Translations under genes and position numbers: made by a program
The notes under the pieces: model-generated
What the model was told of the DNA's origin: nothing
Databases searched by the model: none
Seen by the model: the letters and a program-made list of their open reading frames with translations, nothing else
Part shown: positions 9,168 to 17,787 of the stretch, in pieces
Layout of the letters: each line of letters opens with the position of its first letter
Position numbering within the stretch: the first letter of the stretch is position 1
Source of the DNA: CAYJFG01 sp964369405
GTDB taxonomy: Bacteria; Bacillota; Clostridia; Oscillospirales; Acutalibacteraceae
Assembly: GCA_964369405.1 (NCBI GenBank)
Contig: CAYJGB010000002.1
Coordinates: 92,592 to 156,591, forward strand
Direction: 5' to 3'
Length of the DNA stretch: 64,000 bases

Positions 9168-9822
9168 TATAAAAACACGTGAAGAAACAATCAGTGAAAA
9201 CATAGGGCTTGTGCATAGTTGCGCCAAAAGATTTAAAGGCAGAGGAATTGAATATGATGACTTGTTTGGTGCTGGAAGTGTAGGCTTGATAAAAGCAGTA
9301 GATAAGTTTGATGCAAGTAAAGGTTTTATGTTTTCGACATATGCTGTACCAGTAATTTTAGGAGAAATTAAAAGACTCTTTAGAGATGGAGGCAGTGTTA
9401 AAGTAAGTAGAAGTTTAAAAGAGTTATCATTAAAAGTTAATTTAGAAACAAACAAATTCACGATAAAATATGGGCGAGAACCTACAATAACAGAGCTAAG
9501 TGATATTTTAAATGTAAGTAGCGAAAAATTAGTTGAGGCATTAACCTCGTGTATTACTCCAATGAGTTTATCAACATATGATGAAAGCAATTCAAGCCAA
9601 ATAGATATACCTATTGATGCACCAGAAGAAAAGGTTTGTGAATTGTTATCACTAAATCAAATAATAGAAGAATTACCAACGACAGAAAAAGATTTAATAA
9701 TACTAAGATTTTTTCAAAACAAGACACAAAGTGAAACAGCAAAAATATTAGAAACGACACAAGTACAGATATCACGCAGAGAAAAAAAGATACTATTAAA
9801 GTTAAGAGAAAAACTCTTGTAA
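9157..9822 (+). CDS. sigF: RNA polymerase sporulation sigma factor F
   Basis: This is the first forespore-specific sigma factor (spoIIAC). Region 2 shows EYDDLFGAGSVGLIKAVDKFD and FSTYAVPVILGEIKR, region 3 VKVSRSLKEL, and region 4 DLIILRFFQNKTQSETAKIL with VQISRREKKIL. The reading frame can be extended to a TTG at 9151, but the tandem ATGs at 9157 and 9160 are better starts; I use 9157 (221 residues). The start lies inside the end of spoIIAB, so coupling probably replaces a strong ribosome site, which I do not see. The stop codon is part of the terminator stem. Confidence 0.95.
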   Translation: MMNDIKTREETISENIGLVHSCAKRFKGRGIEYDDLFGAGSVGLIKAVDKFDASKGFMFSTYAVPVILGEIKRLFRDGGSVKVSRSLKELSLKVNLETNKFTIKYGREPTITELSDILNVSSEKLVEALTSCITPMSLSTYDESNSSQIDIPIDAPEEKVCELLSLNQIIEELPTTEKDLIILRFFQNKTQSETAKILETTQVQISRREKKILLKLREKLL

Positions 9823-9853
9823 CGTATGTTTTAGTTACAAGAGTTTAATTTTT
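9814..9853 (+). terminator. Intrinsic terminator overlapping the sigF stop
   Basis: CTCTTGTAAC and GTTACAAGAG form a perfect 10-bp stem with a 10-base loop, followed by a T-rich run. The left arm includes the last two sense codons and stop of sigF. Confidence 0.9.
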
Positions 9854-10471
9854 GATGGTACTAACAATTCAAACAATGGTAATATAGCTTTATATAATTC
9901 TAAGAAAGAAATTAGAGATAGGGTTAAGTCTGTTTATGACTATGATGGACCTGGCTTTCATATAGATATTTATAAAGATTTAAATATAGAAGAAATAGAA
10001 CATAAAATTGTGAAAATTATGCCAGAATGCTCAGTAGTTGGAGTTTTATTTGAAAGTATCGGAAAAGTTGACATAGTTAAAAGTAATAAAATAACATTAA
10101 TGCAACATATGTCTTATCATTGGGAGATTTCGGGAAATGAATTTATAAATAGCGATAGCACAACTGGTAAAATAAAATATATGGATAAAGCACTTAATAC
10201 ATGGGTATATAATCTAAATTTAGAACAAAGAAAAGTATTAGTCGAAACAATTTTTTCAATAATTAACACAGCAGAAATTAAAAATATTTCTGAAATAGCA
10301 CCATATTTAATTAAGAGAAGAGATGTGGTTAAGCAAAAAATCAAATCAGTAGATAAAGAAACATCAGTTTGCGTGAAAGAAATAATAAGAGGGTTAGTTA
10401 AAATTTCTTTTAAATCAGTATTTGCATCAGACGATGACATTATAACAGGAGTGCAAACATTAGAAGACTAA
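9851..10471 (+). pseudogene. C-terminal remnant of a DUF2974 (Mbeg1-like) protein gene
   Basis: The frame encodes VYDYDGPGFHIDIY, then VKIMPECSVVGVLFES, ITLMQHMSYHWEISGNEF and TWVYNLNLEQRKVLVETIF. These match the order of conserved blocks in the C-terminal half of DUF2974, an alpha/beta-hydrolase-like family. The N-terminal half, including the GHSKGGNLA nucleophile elbow, is missing: only a degraded NNSNNGNIALYNSK remains at that place, where the nucleophile motif should be. The sigF terminator lies directly upstream, so nothing further is hidden. The first possible start is a GTG at 10010 with no ribosome site. I call it a decayed fragment; family assignment is from memory of the motifs. Confidence 0.75.
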
Positions 10472-10488
10472 TTATAAAAAACAATGCT

Positions 10489-10598
10489 GGGGCTGTCACA
10501 GATGATTTAACTCATTTGTGACAGCCCTGTTGACTTTTATCTTAGCTTACGGTCAAAGACAAGACCTTGAGGCGTTGCCTCAAATTCTACCACTTTTG
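10489..10598 (+). repeat. Dispersed hairpin repeat, copy A
   Basis: The unit starts with a hairpin in which GGGCTGTCACA pairs with TGTGACAGCCC (10490-10527). After a spacer comes a 38-base core at 10561-10598 that begins AAGACCTTGAGG and contains the small inverted repeat TTGAGG/CCTCAA. Copy B at 19849 shares both hairpin and core, and copy C at 29696 shares the core in opposite orientation. It lies between convergent genes and could end transcription from both sides. Confidence 0.75.
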
Positions 10599-10656
10599 TG
10601 TCATTACAAATAAATCTTAATAATCTAATAACAACAAACACAGTATTTTATTCTAA

Positions 10657-11760
10657 CTATTCAGTATAATCAATAATCACATATTCTGATGGGCTAGCAA
10701 TTCTAATCGGAAAATTCCATGTACCAAGTCCAGATGATACTATCATAGTACAATCATCAATTGTTTTTATCCCATAATTTAAATCATAAACAAAACTTTC
10801 AAAAAAACCAAGTGGTGGAACTTGTCCAGCATGTGTATGTCCTGCTAAATAAATATCTCCTCCAGCATTTGCTACATTTACACTATCAACAGGTTTGTGC
10901 TCCATTACTATAATTGGCTTATCTTTATCAAGAGGTCCTATCAATTCATCAGCACTTTTATGACCCTCAACTGCATCTGTATCTGACCTACCAACAATAT
11001 AAAAACTGTCGTCTATTAGTATAGATTCATCATTTAGTATGTTTATATCATTTTTTATTATAGTGTCTAATACAAAATTAACATTCGCTTCTTTCCCACC
11101 GTCTACAACATTAACTTTCCCTTCGTGATTTCCCCATGCAAAATATGCTCCGTATGTTGAGTCAATATCACCAATAGCCTCACAAGCAACTTCAATATCT
11201 TGTTTTGTTGTGTTCTCGTCAAAAAGGTCTCCACCTAATAATACTACATCAGGTTTTTTACTTTCAATCTCATTACAGTATTTTTCAATGTTTTCACTTG
11301 TTATAGACACTCCCACATGAAGGTCAGATAAAAAAGCTATTTTGATATTATCATTTGGTAATTCTTTTATAGTTTTAATTTGATAATCTGTTTCAACTAC
11401 ATTATATGCATTTATAAAACCATATATCATTATGATTGCTGTCAAAAATATAGCAGGTATCCCTCCGCTATATATATATTTAACAACTTTAGATTTAAGA
11501 AACCATTTTTTATAAATCAAACCTATTAGGTCGAATATTGCACTGAATACTAAGAAATATCCAAAAACTATCATTTGTGCACCTAGTGCATTTATAACAG
11601 TTGCTATTAATAACACTATTACTATGATTATAAACACTATATTAAATGCTAATGGTTTCTTTTTGTCAAAAAATTCGAAGAGTCTATTAAAAAATTTATT
11701 TAAGTATAACGAACCAGCGATTATTGCTAGAGAAACAATAATTATAAAAAATATTTGCAT
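10657..11760 (-). CDS. Membrane-anchored metallophosphoesterase
   Basis: A calcineurin-like phosphoesterase domain (about residues 138-367) shows all metal-ligand blocks in order: AFLSDLHVG, LLGGDLFDE, FAWGNHEGK, IIVMEHKPV and LAGHTHAGQVPP. The N-terminal 130 residues hold four or five hydrophobic helices, so the enzyme is anchored in the membrane. It resembles the YkuE/YaeI group, for which lipid phosphoester substrates have been reported, but no substrate can be named here. It is 14 bases downstream of the DUF975/PF06541 gene on the same strand, so the two membrane proteins are likely co-expressed. Confidence 0.88.
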   Translation of the reverse strand: MQIFFIIIVSLAIIAGSLYLNKFFNRLFEFFDKKKPLAFNIVFIIIVIVLLIATVINALGAQMIVFGYFLVFSAIFDLIGLIYKKWFLKSKVVKYIYSGGIPAIFLTAIIMIYGFINAYNVVETDYQIKTIKELPNDNIKIAFLSDLHVGVSITSENIEKYCNEIESKKPDVVLLGGDLFDENTTKQDIEVACEAIGDIDSTYGAYFAWGNHEGKVNVVDGGKEANVNFVLDTIIKNDINILNDESILIDDSFYIVGRSDTDAVEGHKSADELIGPLDKDKPIIVMEHKPVDSVNVANAGGDIYLAGHTHAGQVPPLGFFESFVYDLNYGIKTIDDCTMIVSSGLGTWNFPIRIASPSEYVIIDYTE

Positions 11761-11774
11761 TAATTATACGTCCT

Positions 11775-13541
11775 TTATATTTGAATTTTTGATTTTAAAT
11801 TTTGTAGTTCGTCACTAGAAAGCTTCACTTCTGTTTTTTTATCAAAATCGGTAATACCTTCTCCTTGATTAGGATATGTTCTAGAATAAATTAAATCAAC
11901 TGAAAAAGCTAAAACTAAAACACATACAATCACTAAAAGAATTTTTCTGTTAATCTTACTGATGTAGCTATCAAGTAGAGGTGCTAAAAGGTATACAACT
12001 GCTATACCACCTAATCCAAACACTAATAGTCCCTCAGCACAAATTCTACCATGTAGATTTAAAAAGTATCCACTGTAATCCCACCATTTAGTGCCTCCAT
12101 TAGCAAGCTCCAAGAAATACGCTGTAAAGTATTCAACAATCCCACAAAGAACCACAGCAGCAAAAAACTGAGTTAATACATTTTTACGTAGTTTATAAAG
12201 AACTGTAACAATTAATATTCCACCTGAACCATAGATAGGCAACCATGGCCCATGCATAGTACCCTTGTTTACAAATCCACCTGTGCCAATAAAAAACAGC
12301 GTAATTTCCCACAACCATCCAATAAGACAGAATATAAAGAACATCAAAATTAAATTTGGTAGAGTATACTTAACCATGTAACTAGATGATTCACTCTTAT
12401 CAGTTTTTGAACGTTCTGGAATTGTAAACAATCTGTTTGGGTATTGCTCTGCGTCCAAAATATATCTATAATCTCTAGCCGTGTCGTATTCAACCAACTC
12501 AAGTTCTGTTTTTTTATCCAATTTTTTCTTGTAAGTTGTTATACCTAAAAAATCTAATACGTACTCTAAAACATTACTAGGCTTATTTATTTCTGGTTTA
12601 TCTTTATCTAAAATAAGAATAACATCTAAATATTTTTCAGAAATAGTTAGCTTATCTGCTTTAGTATACAAAAATTCATCGTTTAAAAGTTCAACCCCAT
12701 CTATTTTATTTTCTTTTGCTATACTTCTAACTTGAACATAAAATTCAGTTAGTGTAGCTATTTCGTAAGAGTTTGAATAAAACAATCCAGAAATACCTAA
12801 TGTAAAAATTCTTAAAATATACCAACCAATGAATGAAAATTCCACTAAAAAACATTCCCATTTATGTCCATTCATCATTTTTCTTGATAGGTTAATAGCT
12901 TCTAAAGGCGAAATATTAGGATTTTCAGCAACTATGTATGGCACTAAAAAGTATGAATATCTTTTAATTATTCCACCAACTATAAATACACAGTACCATA
13001 GTGAGTTGAATAAAGATTTCACAAACATTACTTTAGATACCTTAAACCATTTTTTTATATAGAATAAAAATAAAAACCTCTTAAATGAAACTTTACTATA
13101 TATTCTACTTTCTAAAAAAATTCTTCTTGAAATAACTGCGTACATATTACCTATGAAGAACCAGAACACAAATACAACTAATAGACAAATAATAATTACT
13201 ATAACAGTGCTGACAAGTTCTGATTTAATTATAGAATTAATGCCCGAAATCATAGAATTTATAAAAGCACCAGACTCAAATCCAGAAACAATACTAGCAA
13301 AAACACCATTAGTTTGACCTAACATTTCTTGTCCACCCTGTATAATAGATGATGGAATATTAAAGAAATTTTGAATAGTTGTTAAATCACTTGCAAATAT
13401 CGTTAACGCATCAGAAAATTCACTACCAACAACACCTGCAAATAAGCAAGTTAAGAGTAAAATTAAATAATGAGTTTTAACTGTTTTTCTTCCACTTTTC
13501 TTTAAATATTTTGACTTTAATGTAAATTCGTTGTTTTTCAT
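11775..13541 (-). CDS. DUF975 and PF06541 (CmpB-type) polytopic membrane protein
   Basis: The 588-residue protein joins two membrane modules. Residues about 20-285 look like DUF975, with several hydrophobic segments and the ISPLEAINLSRKMMNGHKW block. After a polar linker (about 285-395), residues 396-575 match PF06541, the putative ABC transporter type IV family, seen in FCLIGWLWEITLFF, FVNKGTMHGPWLPIYGSGG, GGTKWWDYSGYFLNLHGR and CAEGLLVFGLGG. No ATPase gene is adjacent and no nucleotide-binding motif is present, so a transport role is unproven. It precedes the metallophosphoesterase gene and seems to be in one operon with it. Confidence 0.82.
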   Translation of the reverse strand: MKNNEFTLKSKYLKKSGRKTVKTHYLILLLTCLFAGVVGSEFSDALTIFASDLTTIQNFFNIPSSIIQGGQEMLGQTNGVFASIVSGFESGAFINSMISGINSIIKSELVSTVIVIIICLLVVFVFWFFIGNMYAVISRRIFLESRIYSKVSFKRFLFLFYIKKWFKVSKVMFVKSLFNSLWYCVFIVGGIIKRYSYFLVPYIVAENPNISPLEAINLSRKMMNGHKWECFLVEFSFIGWYILRIFTLGISGLFYSNSYEIATLTEFYVQVRSIAKENKIDGVELLNDEFLYTKADKLTISEKYLDVILILDKDKPEINKPSNVLEYVLDFLGITTYKKKLDKKTELELVEYDTARDYRYILDAEQYPNRLFTIPERSKTDKSESSSYMVKYTLPNLILMFFIFCLIGWLWEITLFFIGTGGFVNKGTMHGPWLPIYGSGGILIVTVLYKLRKNVLTQFFAAVVLCGIVEYFTAYFLELANGGTKWWDYSGYFLNLHGRICAEGLLVFGLGGIAVVYLLAPLLDSYISKINRKILLVIVCVLVLAFSVDLIYSRTYPNQGEGITDFDKKTEVKLSSDELQNLKSKIQI

Positions 13542-13655
13542 TTATTAACCCCTTGCTTTTATTTGAATTAAAATCTTTATTACTACTAGAAATTATATCA
13601 AAAAAAGCTCATAAAAACAAGAACAATATAAAACGATGAAGAAATAGTGCAAATA

Positions 13656-13689
13656 AAAGCTGAAACACATAGAAATGTGTTTCAGCTTT
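13656..13689 (-). terminator. Intrinsic terminator of the starch-binding-like protein operon
   Basis: AAAGCTGAAACACAT and its exact complement form a 15-bp stem with a four-base loop. On the minus strand it is followed by TTTATTT, 38 bases after the stop of the small peptide gene. Confidence 0.85.
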
Positions 13690-13726
13690 CTTAGCTTTAA
13701 ATTAACTTAATACTGATTACTTAATA

Positions 13727-13852
13727 TTAAAATACGATTACATCATCATCAGTATCAAGTACTACATCTGGATTAGATGCTGTTAGAATTTTTTCCATTT
13801 GTGTAAATTGTAGAACTTTAATGTCAGGATTTAAATAATCTTTTTTATTCAT
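13727..13852 (-). CDS. 41-residue acidic peptide of unknown function
   Basis: The frame runs from ATG at 13850-13852 to TAA at 13727-13729. AAAGGAG lies 10-11 bases upstream, an excellent ribosome site, and a strong terminator follows. The peptide starts MNKKDYLNPDIKVLQF, has QMEKILTASNPD in the middle, and ends in the very acidic DTDDDVIVF. There is no signal peptide, no membrane segment and no cysteine. It starts 20 bases behind the stop of the secreted starch-binding-like protein, so both lie in one transcript. I do not recognise a named family. It could be a chaperone or regulator of its neighbour, or a precursor peptide; all of this is inference. Confidence 0.72.
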   Translation of the reverse strand: MNKKDYLNPDIKVLQFTQMEKILTASNPDVVLDTDDDVIVF

Positions 13853-13872
13853 AACAATCAATCTCCTTTTAT

Positions 13873-15363
13873 TTATGCTAGTGTTCCTGGATGTACTTGT
13901 GAAACTTCAGACAATGTAACTACTCCATTAATGCTAATCCAAGCAACTACGCTAAGTGATAATGTTTCGTCGATATCAGTTGGCACAACAGCCACATAAT
14001 TGTAACGTCCATCTTCATTCATAACATTATGTTCTTTAATATTAGCATTTGCGTTAGCTTCTTCATCTTGTAGGTATTGTTCAATTTCTATTTGTGCATC
14101 AATTAAATCACCAGGATTTGTTGAACGATATACTCCGTAATCTACAGTGTCTCCAGCAGTAAATCCTGTTGCAAACATAGAATAATAAATTTTAGCTTTT
14201 TGAGTATCTTTATCAGTAGCAAAAGCTACAGAAGCTATAAACATACCTTTAGTTAATTTTTCTGTTTCACCCTCAAACACAGGAGAAACAATAGCATTAT
14301 CATTTACATAAAATGCATATTCTTTGCTAGTAGTAGCAGAAACAGTTTGGCTATTGATTTGCCAACCGATTACATTGTTAGGACCTGTATACACAGCTTT
14401 AGCTATTGTGCCATATCCAAATGTAGATGCTGTTTCTGTCCCAGATAAAATTTGTAAATCTGTAGGATCTGATGCAGTTACATTAAACATTTTGCCTGTT
14501 AATGTATAAGTAAATTCTGTGTCAACTGTTATATTTTCTAAATCTTCTACTTGGAAATCTGGCAAGTATTCATGATCTCTATATTGAGGTAAGTCAGTAG
14601 GTACTGTAGCACTTTGTCCACTTTCTACTTCTTGAGTAGATAATACATCACCTGTATTAGAATCAACAAATGTTACTGTAAATTTTTCTGTAACTGGTGG
14701 TGTGTAGTCTTCCCATGTGCCATTTCTATAGATTTTATCTGGTCCTTGGTAGATTAGATTTCCTGTTTGGTTACCATCACCACCAGAACCGTTGTTGAAT
14801 ATAATTCTATTCATGCCAACTGTGTCAGCTGTGTCGAAAGTATAAGAATAAACATTTGTACCTTCAATATTTGTCGCATCGAAACCAGGCCACTCAAAAG
14901 GAGATGGAGAACCTTCAATCCAAAAATATGCTTTAACTACAGACCAATTATTTGTATTGTCAAAATAAATTGTGTCTCCTAAAGCTGTTTCATATGTAGG
15001 TGCTGGCTCAACTTCTACTTCAGTGTAAGTATTGTCAGTTGTGTTCAAAGTGAATTTAATTTTACCATTAAGGCTTGATGAGTAGTTTCCAGAGCTAGGC
15101 CATTGAGCACCACCCCAGTTATTGAATTCGCAGAATTTAAACTGTCCACCTGTGAAGTTATCTACAGTAGCAACATAAATACCACTACCAGCTGGTTCTT
15201 CAGTCATTTCAACTGCATTGTTCCAATTCCAACCACAAAATTCTCCTATTATGCCCATTGTTTTCCCAGTTACAGCAGCACTTGAAGTTGTTATAATAGC
15301 CATAGAAAAAACTAATATAGTAGCTAAAACTAAACTGGAAATAATTGATACTTTTTTTAACAT
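13873..15363 (-). CDS. Secreted starch-binding-like (CBM26/SusE-F-like) protein
   Basis: The 496-residue protein begins with a signal peptide (MLKKVSIISSLVLATILVFS, cleavage near SSAA at about residue 30). Residues about 35-118 form a beta-rich module with GIIGEFCGWNWNNA and GGQFKFCEFNNWGG, resembling SusE/SusF-type starch-binding folds. Residues about 130-225 (TIYFDNTNNWSVVKAYFWIE, WPGFDA, IIFNNGSGG) look like CBM26. A MucBP/InlB-like stretch follows (about 228-293), and the C-terminal 200 residues are unassigned. No catalytic domain, dockerin or anchor is seen, so it probably binds starch-like glycans outside the cell. It is followed by the 41-residue peptide gene. Confidence 0.78.
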   Translation of the reverse strand: MLKKVSIISSLVLATILVFSMAIITTSSAAVTGKTMGIIGEFCGWNWNNAVEMTEEPAGSGIYVATVDNFTGGQFKFCEFNNWGGAQWPSSGNYSSSLNGKIKFTLNTTDNTYTEVEVEPAPTYETALGDTIYFDNTNNWSVVKAYFWIEGSPSPFEWPGFDATNIEGTNVYSYTFDTADTVGMNRIIFNNGSGGDGNQTGNLIYQGPDKIYRNGTWEDYTPPVTEKFTVTFVDSNTGDVLSTQEVESGQSATVPTDLPQYRDHEYLPDFQVEDLENITVDTEFTYTLTGKMFNVTASDPTDLQILSGTETASTFGYGTIAKAVYTGPNNVIGWQINSQTVSATTSKEYAFYVNDNAIVSPVFEGETEKLTKGMFIASVAFATDKDTQKAKIYYSMFATGFTAGDTVDYGVYRSTNPGDLIDAQIEIEQYLQDEEANANANIKEHNVMNEDGRYNYVAVVPTDIDETLSLSVVAWISINGVVTLSEVSQVHPGTLA

Positions 15364-15431
15364 TTTTTTCTCCCCCTGAAAATAATTTTTTGTTTACGAT
15401 AAAACTATGTTCATAGTCTATTCACATTTAA

Positions 15432-15460
15432 ATTATAATACATTTTTTTGAAAATGTAAA
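15432..15460 (-). promoter_or_regulatory. Sigma-A promoter of the starch-binding-like protein gene
   Basis: On the minus strand TTTACA and TATAAT are separated by 17 bases, about 65 bases upstream of the ATG at 15363. AGGGGGAG is the ribosome site. Confidence 0.75.
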
Positions 15461-15708
15461 GTGTTTTTTGTGATAATTTTACATTTTAATTTATTGTTTT
15501 TAACTTATTACATATATTTATAATATTTAATACTTAGAACAAGAATATTTTTGTTACAGGCTTTGTCCTGCGATTTCAAAAAATGAGCATTTTAAATAAT
15601 TTAATATATAATTTCGACTTAATTTTATTTATATTTGGTAATTTTTATCAATCTAAAGATTTCTATTTTTAAATCAAAACTTTACTTATTACATTTTTGT
15701 TAATTTAT

Positions 15709-15737
15709 TTGACTTTTTCTTAAATTTGAGCGATAAT
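15709..15737 (+). promoter_or_regulatory. Sigma-A promoter of the aconitase operon
   Basis: TTGACT and GATAAT are separated by 17 bases, with the expected start about 65 bases upstream of the aconitase ATG. Confidence 0.7.
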
Positions 15738-15808
15738 ATGAATGTTAAAAAAATAACATTATACTATTGTTGTTTTATTCTAATTTATTTTAAAGGAGGA
15801 GATTATCA

Positions 15809-17740
15809 ATGGGCTTAACAATTGCACAAAAGATAATCAAAAATCATTTACTTAGTGGGGAAATGATTGTTGGAACTGATGTTGGTCTTAAAATTGACCA
15901 AACATTAACTCAAGATGCTACAGGTACTATGGCTTATCTTGAATTTGAGGCTATGGGTGTTCCACGTGTTAAAACAGAAAAAAGTGTCGCTTATATTGAC
16001 CACAACACTTTACAAACTGGATTTGAAAATGCAGATGACCATAGATTTATTCAATCTATTGCTAAAAAACATGGTATATTTTTTTCAAGACCTGGCAACG
16101 GAATTTGTCATCAAGTGCATTTAGAGCGCTTTGGTAAACCAGGTAAAACTTTAATAGGTTCAGATAGTCACACTCCTACTGGTGGTGGAATCGGTATGCT
16201 TGCTATGGGGGCTGGTGGTCTTGATGTTGCTGTTGCTATGGGTGGTGGAGCATATTATATCTCTATGCCTAAAATGGTTAAAGTTAATCTTACTGGCAAA
16301 TTAGCTCCTTGGGTATCTGCTAAAGATGTTATTTTAGAAGTTCTAAAAATTATGTCTGTTAAAGGTGGAGTTGGTAAAATCGTGGAATATTCTGGAGAGG
16401 GTATTAAATCTCTTAGTGTTCCTGAACGTGCTACTATTACCAACATGGGTGCAGAGCTAGGTGCTACTACTTCAATATTCCCTTCAGATGAAATTACTAG
16501 AGAGTTTTTGAAAGCTCAAAATAGAGAAGACGACTGGTGTGAGCTTTCTTCTGATAGCGATGCTGAGTATGACGAAGTTATTGATATTGATTTATCAAAA
16601 CTTGTGCCAATGGCAGCATGTCCTCACAGCCCTGATAACATTAAAAGTATTGAGCAAATTGGCACTTTACCAGTAGACCAAGTTTGTATTGGTTCTTGTA
16701 CAAATTCATCTTATTTAGATTTAATGAAAGTTGCTACAATACTTAAAGGTAAAACTGTTGCAGAGGGCGTTAGTTTATCAATTGCACCAGGTTCTAAACA
16801 AGTTTATAATATGTTAGCTTTAAATGGTGCATTAGGCGATTTAATTGCATCTGGTGCTAGAATTTTAGAATGTGCTTGTGGTCCATGTATTGGTATGGGT
16901 CAATCACCTAATTCAAATGGTGTATCATTAAGAACATTTAACAGAAACTTTGAGGGTAGAAGTGGTACTGCTGATGGAAAAATTTACTTAGTTAGCCCAG
17001 AAACAGCAGCAATTTCAGCACTTACAGGTGTGTTTACAGATGCAAGAACTATTGGTGATGATGTTGCTATCGAAATGCCAAAAGCATTTTTAATAAACGA
17101 TAATATGGTAGCAGACCCAGCGCCAGTAGAAGAAATGGACAACATAGAGATTTTAAGAGGTCCAAACATTAAACCTTTCCCAACAACAAGCCCATTAGCA
17201 GATAATATAGATGCTCCATGTGCATTAAAAGTAGGCGATAACATAACTACAGACCATATAATGCCAGCAGGTGCAAAAATATTACCACTTCGCTCAAATA
17301 TACCAGCAATTTCAAATCACTGCTTTACAGTATGCGACAAAGATTTTCCTAAGCGTGCTAAAGAGATGAAACAAAGCATAATTGTAGGTGGAGCAAACTA
17401 TGGACAAGGTTCTTCAAGAGAACACGCAGCTTTAGCACCATTATACTTAGGTGTAAAAGCAGTTTTAGTTAAGAGTTTTGCACGTATTCACAGAAGTAAT
17501 TTGATAAATGCAGGTATTTTACCTTTAACATTTGTAAATGAAAGTGATTATGAATTAATAGCACAAGGTGATGATGTATCTTTACCAAATGTAAAAGATT
17601 GTGTAGAAAAAGGTTTAGATATAGTTATTAAAAACAACACAACAGGTAAGGAAATAATCACAAAATGTGAATTAACAGACAGAACAAAAGCAATAATTTT
17701 AGCAGGTGGCTTATTAAACTATACTAAAGAAAATTCTTAA
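15809..17740 (+). CDS. Aconitate hydratase
   Basis: Aconitase interconverts citrate and isocitrate with a [4Fe-4S] cluster. Cluster ligands are seen in CIGSCTNSSYLDL and in ECACGPCIGMGQSPNS. Substrate and swivel-domain blocks include GSDSHTPTGGGIGMLAMGAGG, VGDNITTDHIMPAG and YGQGSSREHAALAPLYLGVKAV. At 643 residues it belongs to the short aconitase type, not the 900-residue AcnA. AAGGAGG precedes the ATG. It stands 47 bases before the isocitrate dehydrogenase gene, so both feed 2-oxoglutarate for glutamate synthesis. Codon choice changes within the gene: mostly T-ending codons before about 16,980, mostly A-ending after. Confidence 0.93.
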   Translation: MGLTIAQKIIKNHLLSGEMIVGTDVGLKIDQTLTQDATGTMAYLEFEAMGVPRVKTEKSVAYIDHNTLQTGFENADDHRFIQSIAKKHGIFFSRPGNGICHQVHLERFGKPGKTLIGSDSHTPTGGGIGMLAMGAGGLDVAVAMGGGAYYISMPKMVKVNLTGKLAPWVSAKDVILEVLKIMSVKGGVGKIVEYSGEGIKSLSVPERATITNMGAELGATTSIFPSDEITREFLKAQNREDDWCELSSDSDAEYDEVIDIDLSKLVPMAACPHSPDNIKSIEQIGTLPVDQVCIGSCTNSSYLDLMKVATILKGKTVAEGVSLSIAPGSKQVYNMLALNGALGDLIASGARILECACGPCIGMGQSPNSNGVSLRTFNRNFEGRSGTADGKIYLVSPETAAISALTGVFTDARTIGDDVAIEMPKAFLINDNMVADPAPVEEMDNIEILRGPNIKPFPTTSPLADNIDAPCALKVGDNITTDHIMPAGAKILPLRSNIPAISNHCFTVCDKDFPKRAKEMKQSIIVGGANYGQGSSREHAALAPLYLGVKAVLVKSFARIHRSNLINAGILPLTFVNESDYELIAQGDDVSLPNVKDCVEKGLDIVIKNNTTGKEIITKCELTDRTKAIILAGGLLNYTKENS

Positions 17741-17787
17741 TTTAGTATAGTTAAATAAATAAAATTTTATAGGAGTGACTAAAGCGT

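Larger units (their letters stand above)
15364..15808 (+). other. Divergent intergenic region between the secreted protein and aconitase genes
   Basis: This 445-base AT-rich region holds a promoter for each direction, listed separately. Between them, about 15480-15700, I see only AT-rich DNA with short runs and no reading frame, tRNA or riboswitch-like fold. One half-site TTGTTAA near 15699 resembles part of a Rex operator, but the second half is not there. Confidence 0.6.

Noticed and set aside
15697..15716. Rex operator upstream of aconitase
   Set aside because: Only the TTGTTAA half is present; the second half does not match.
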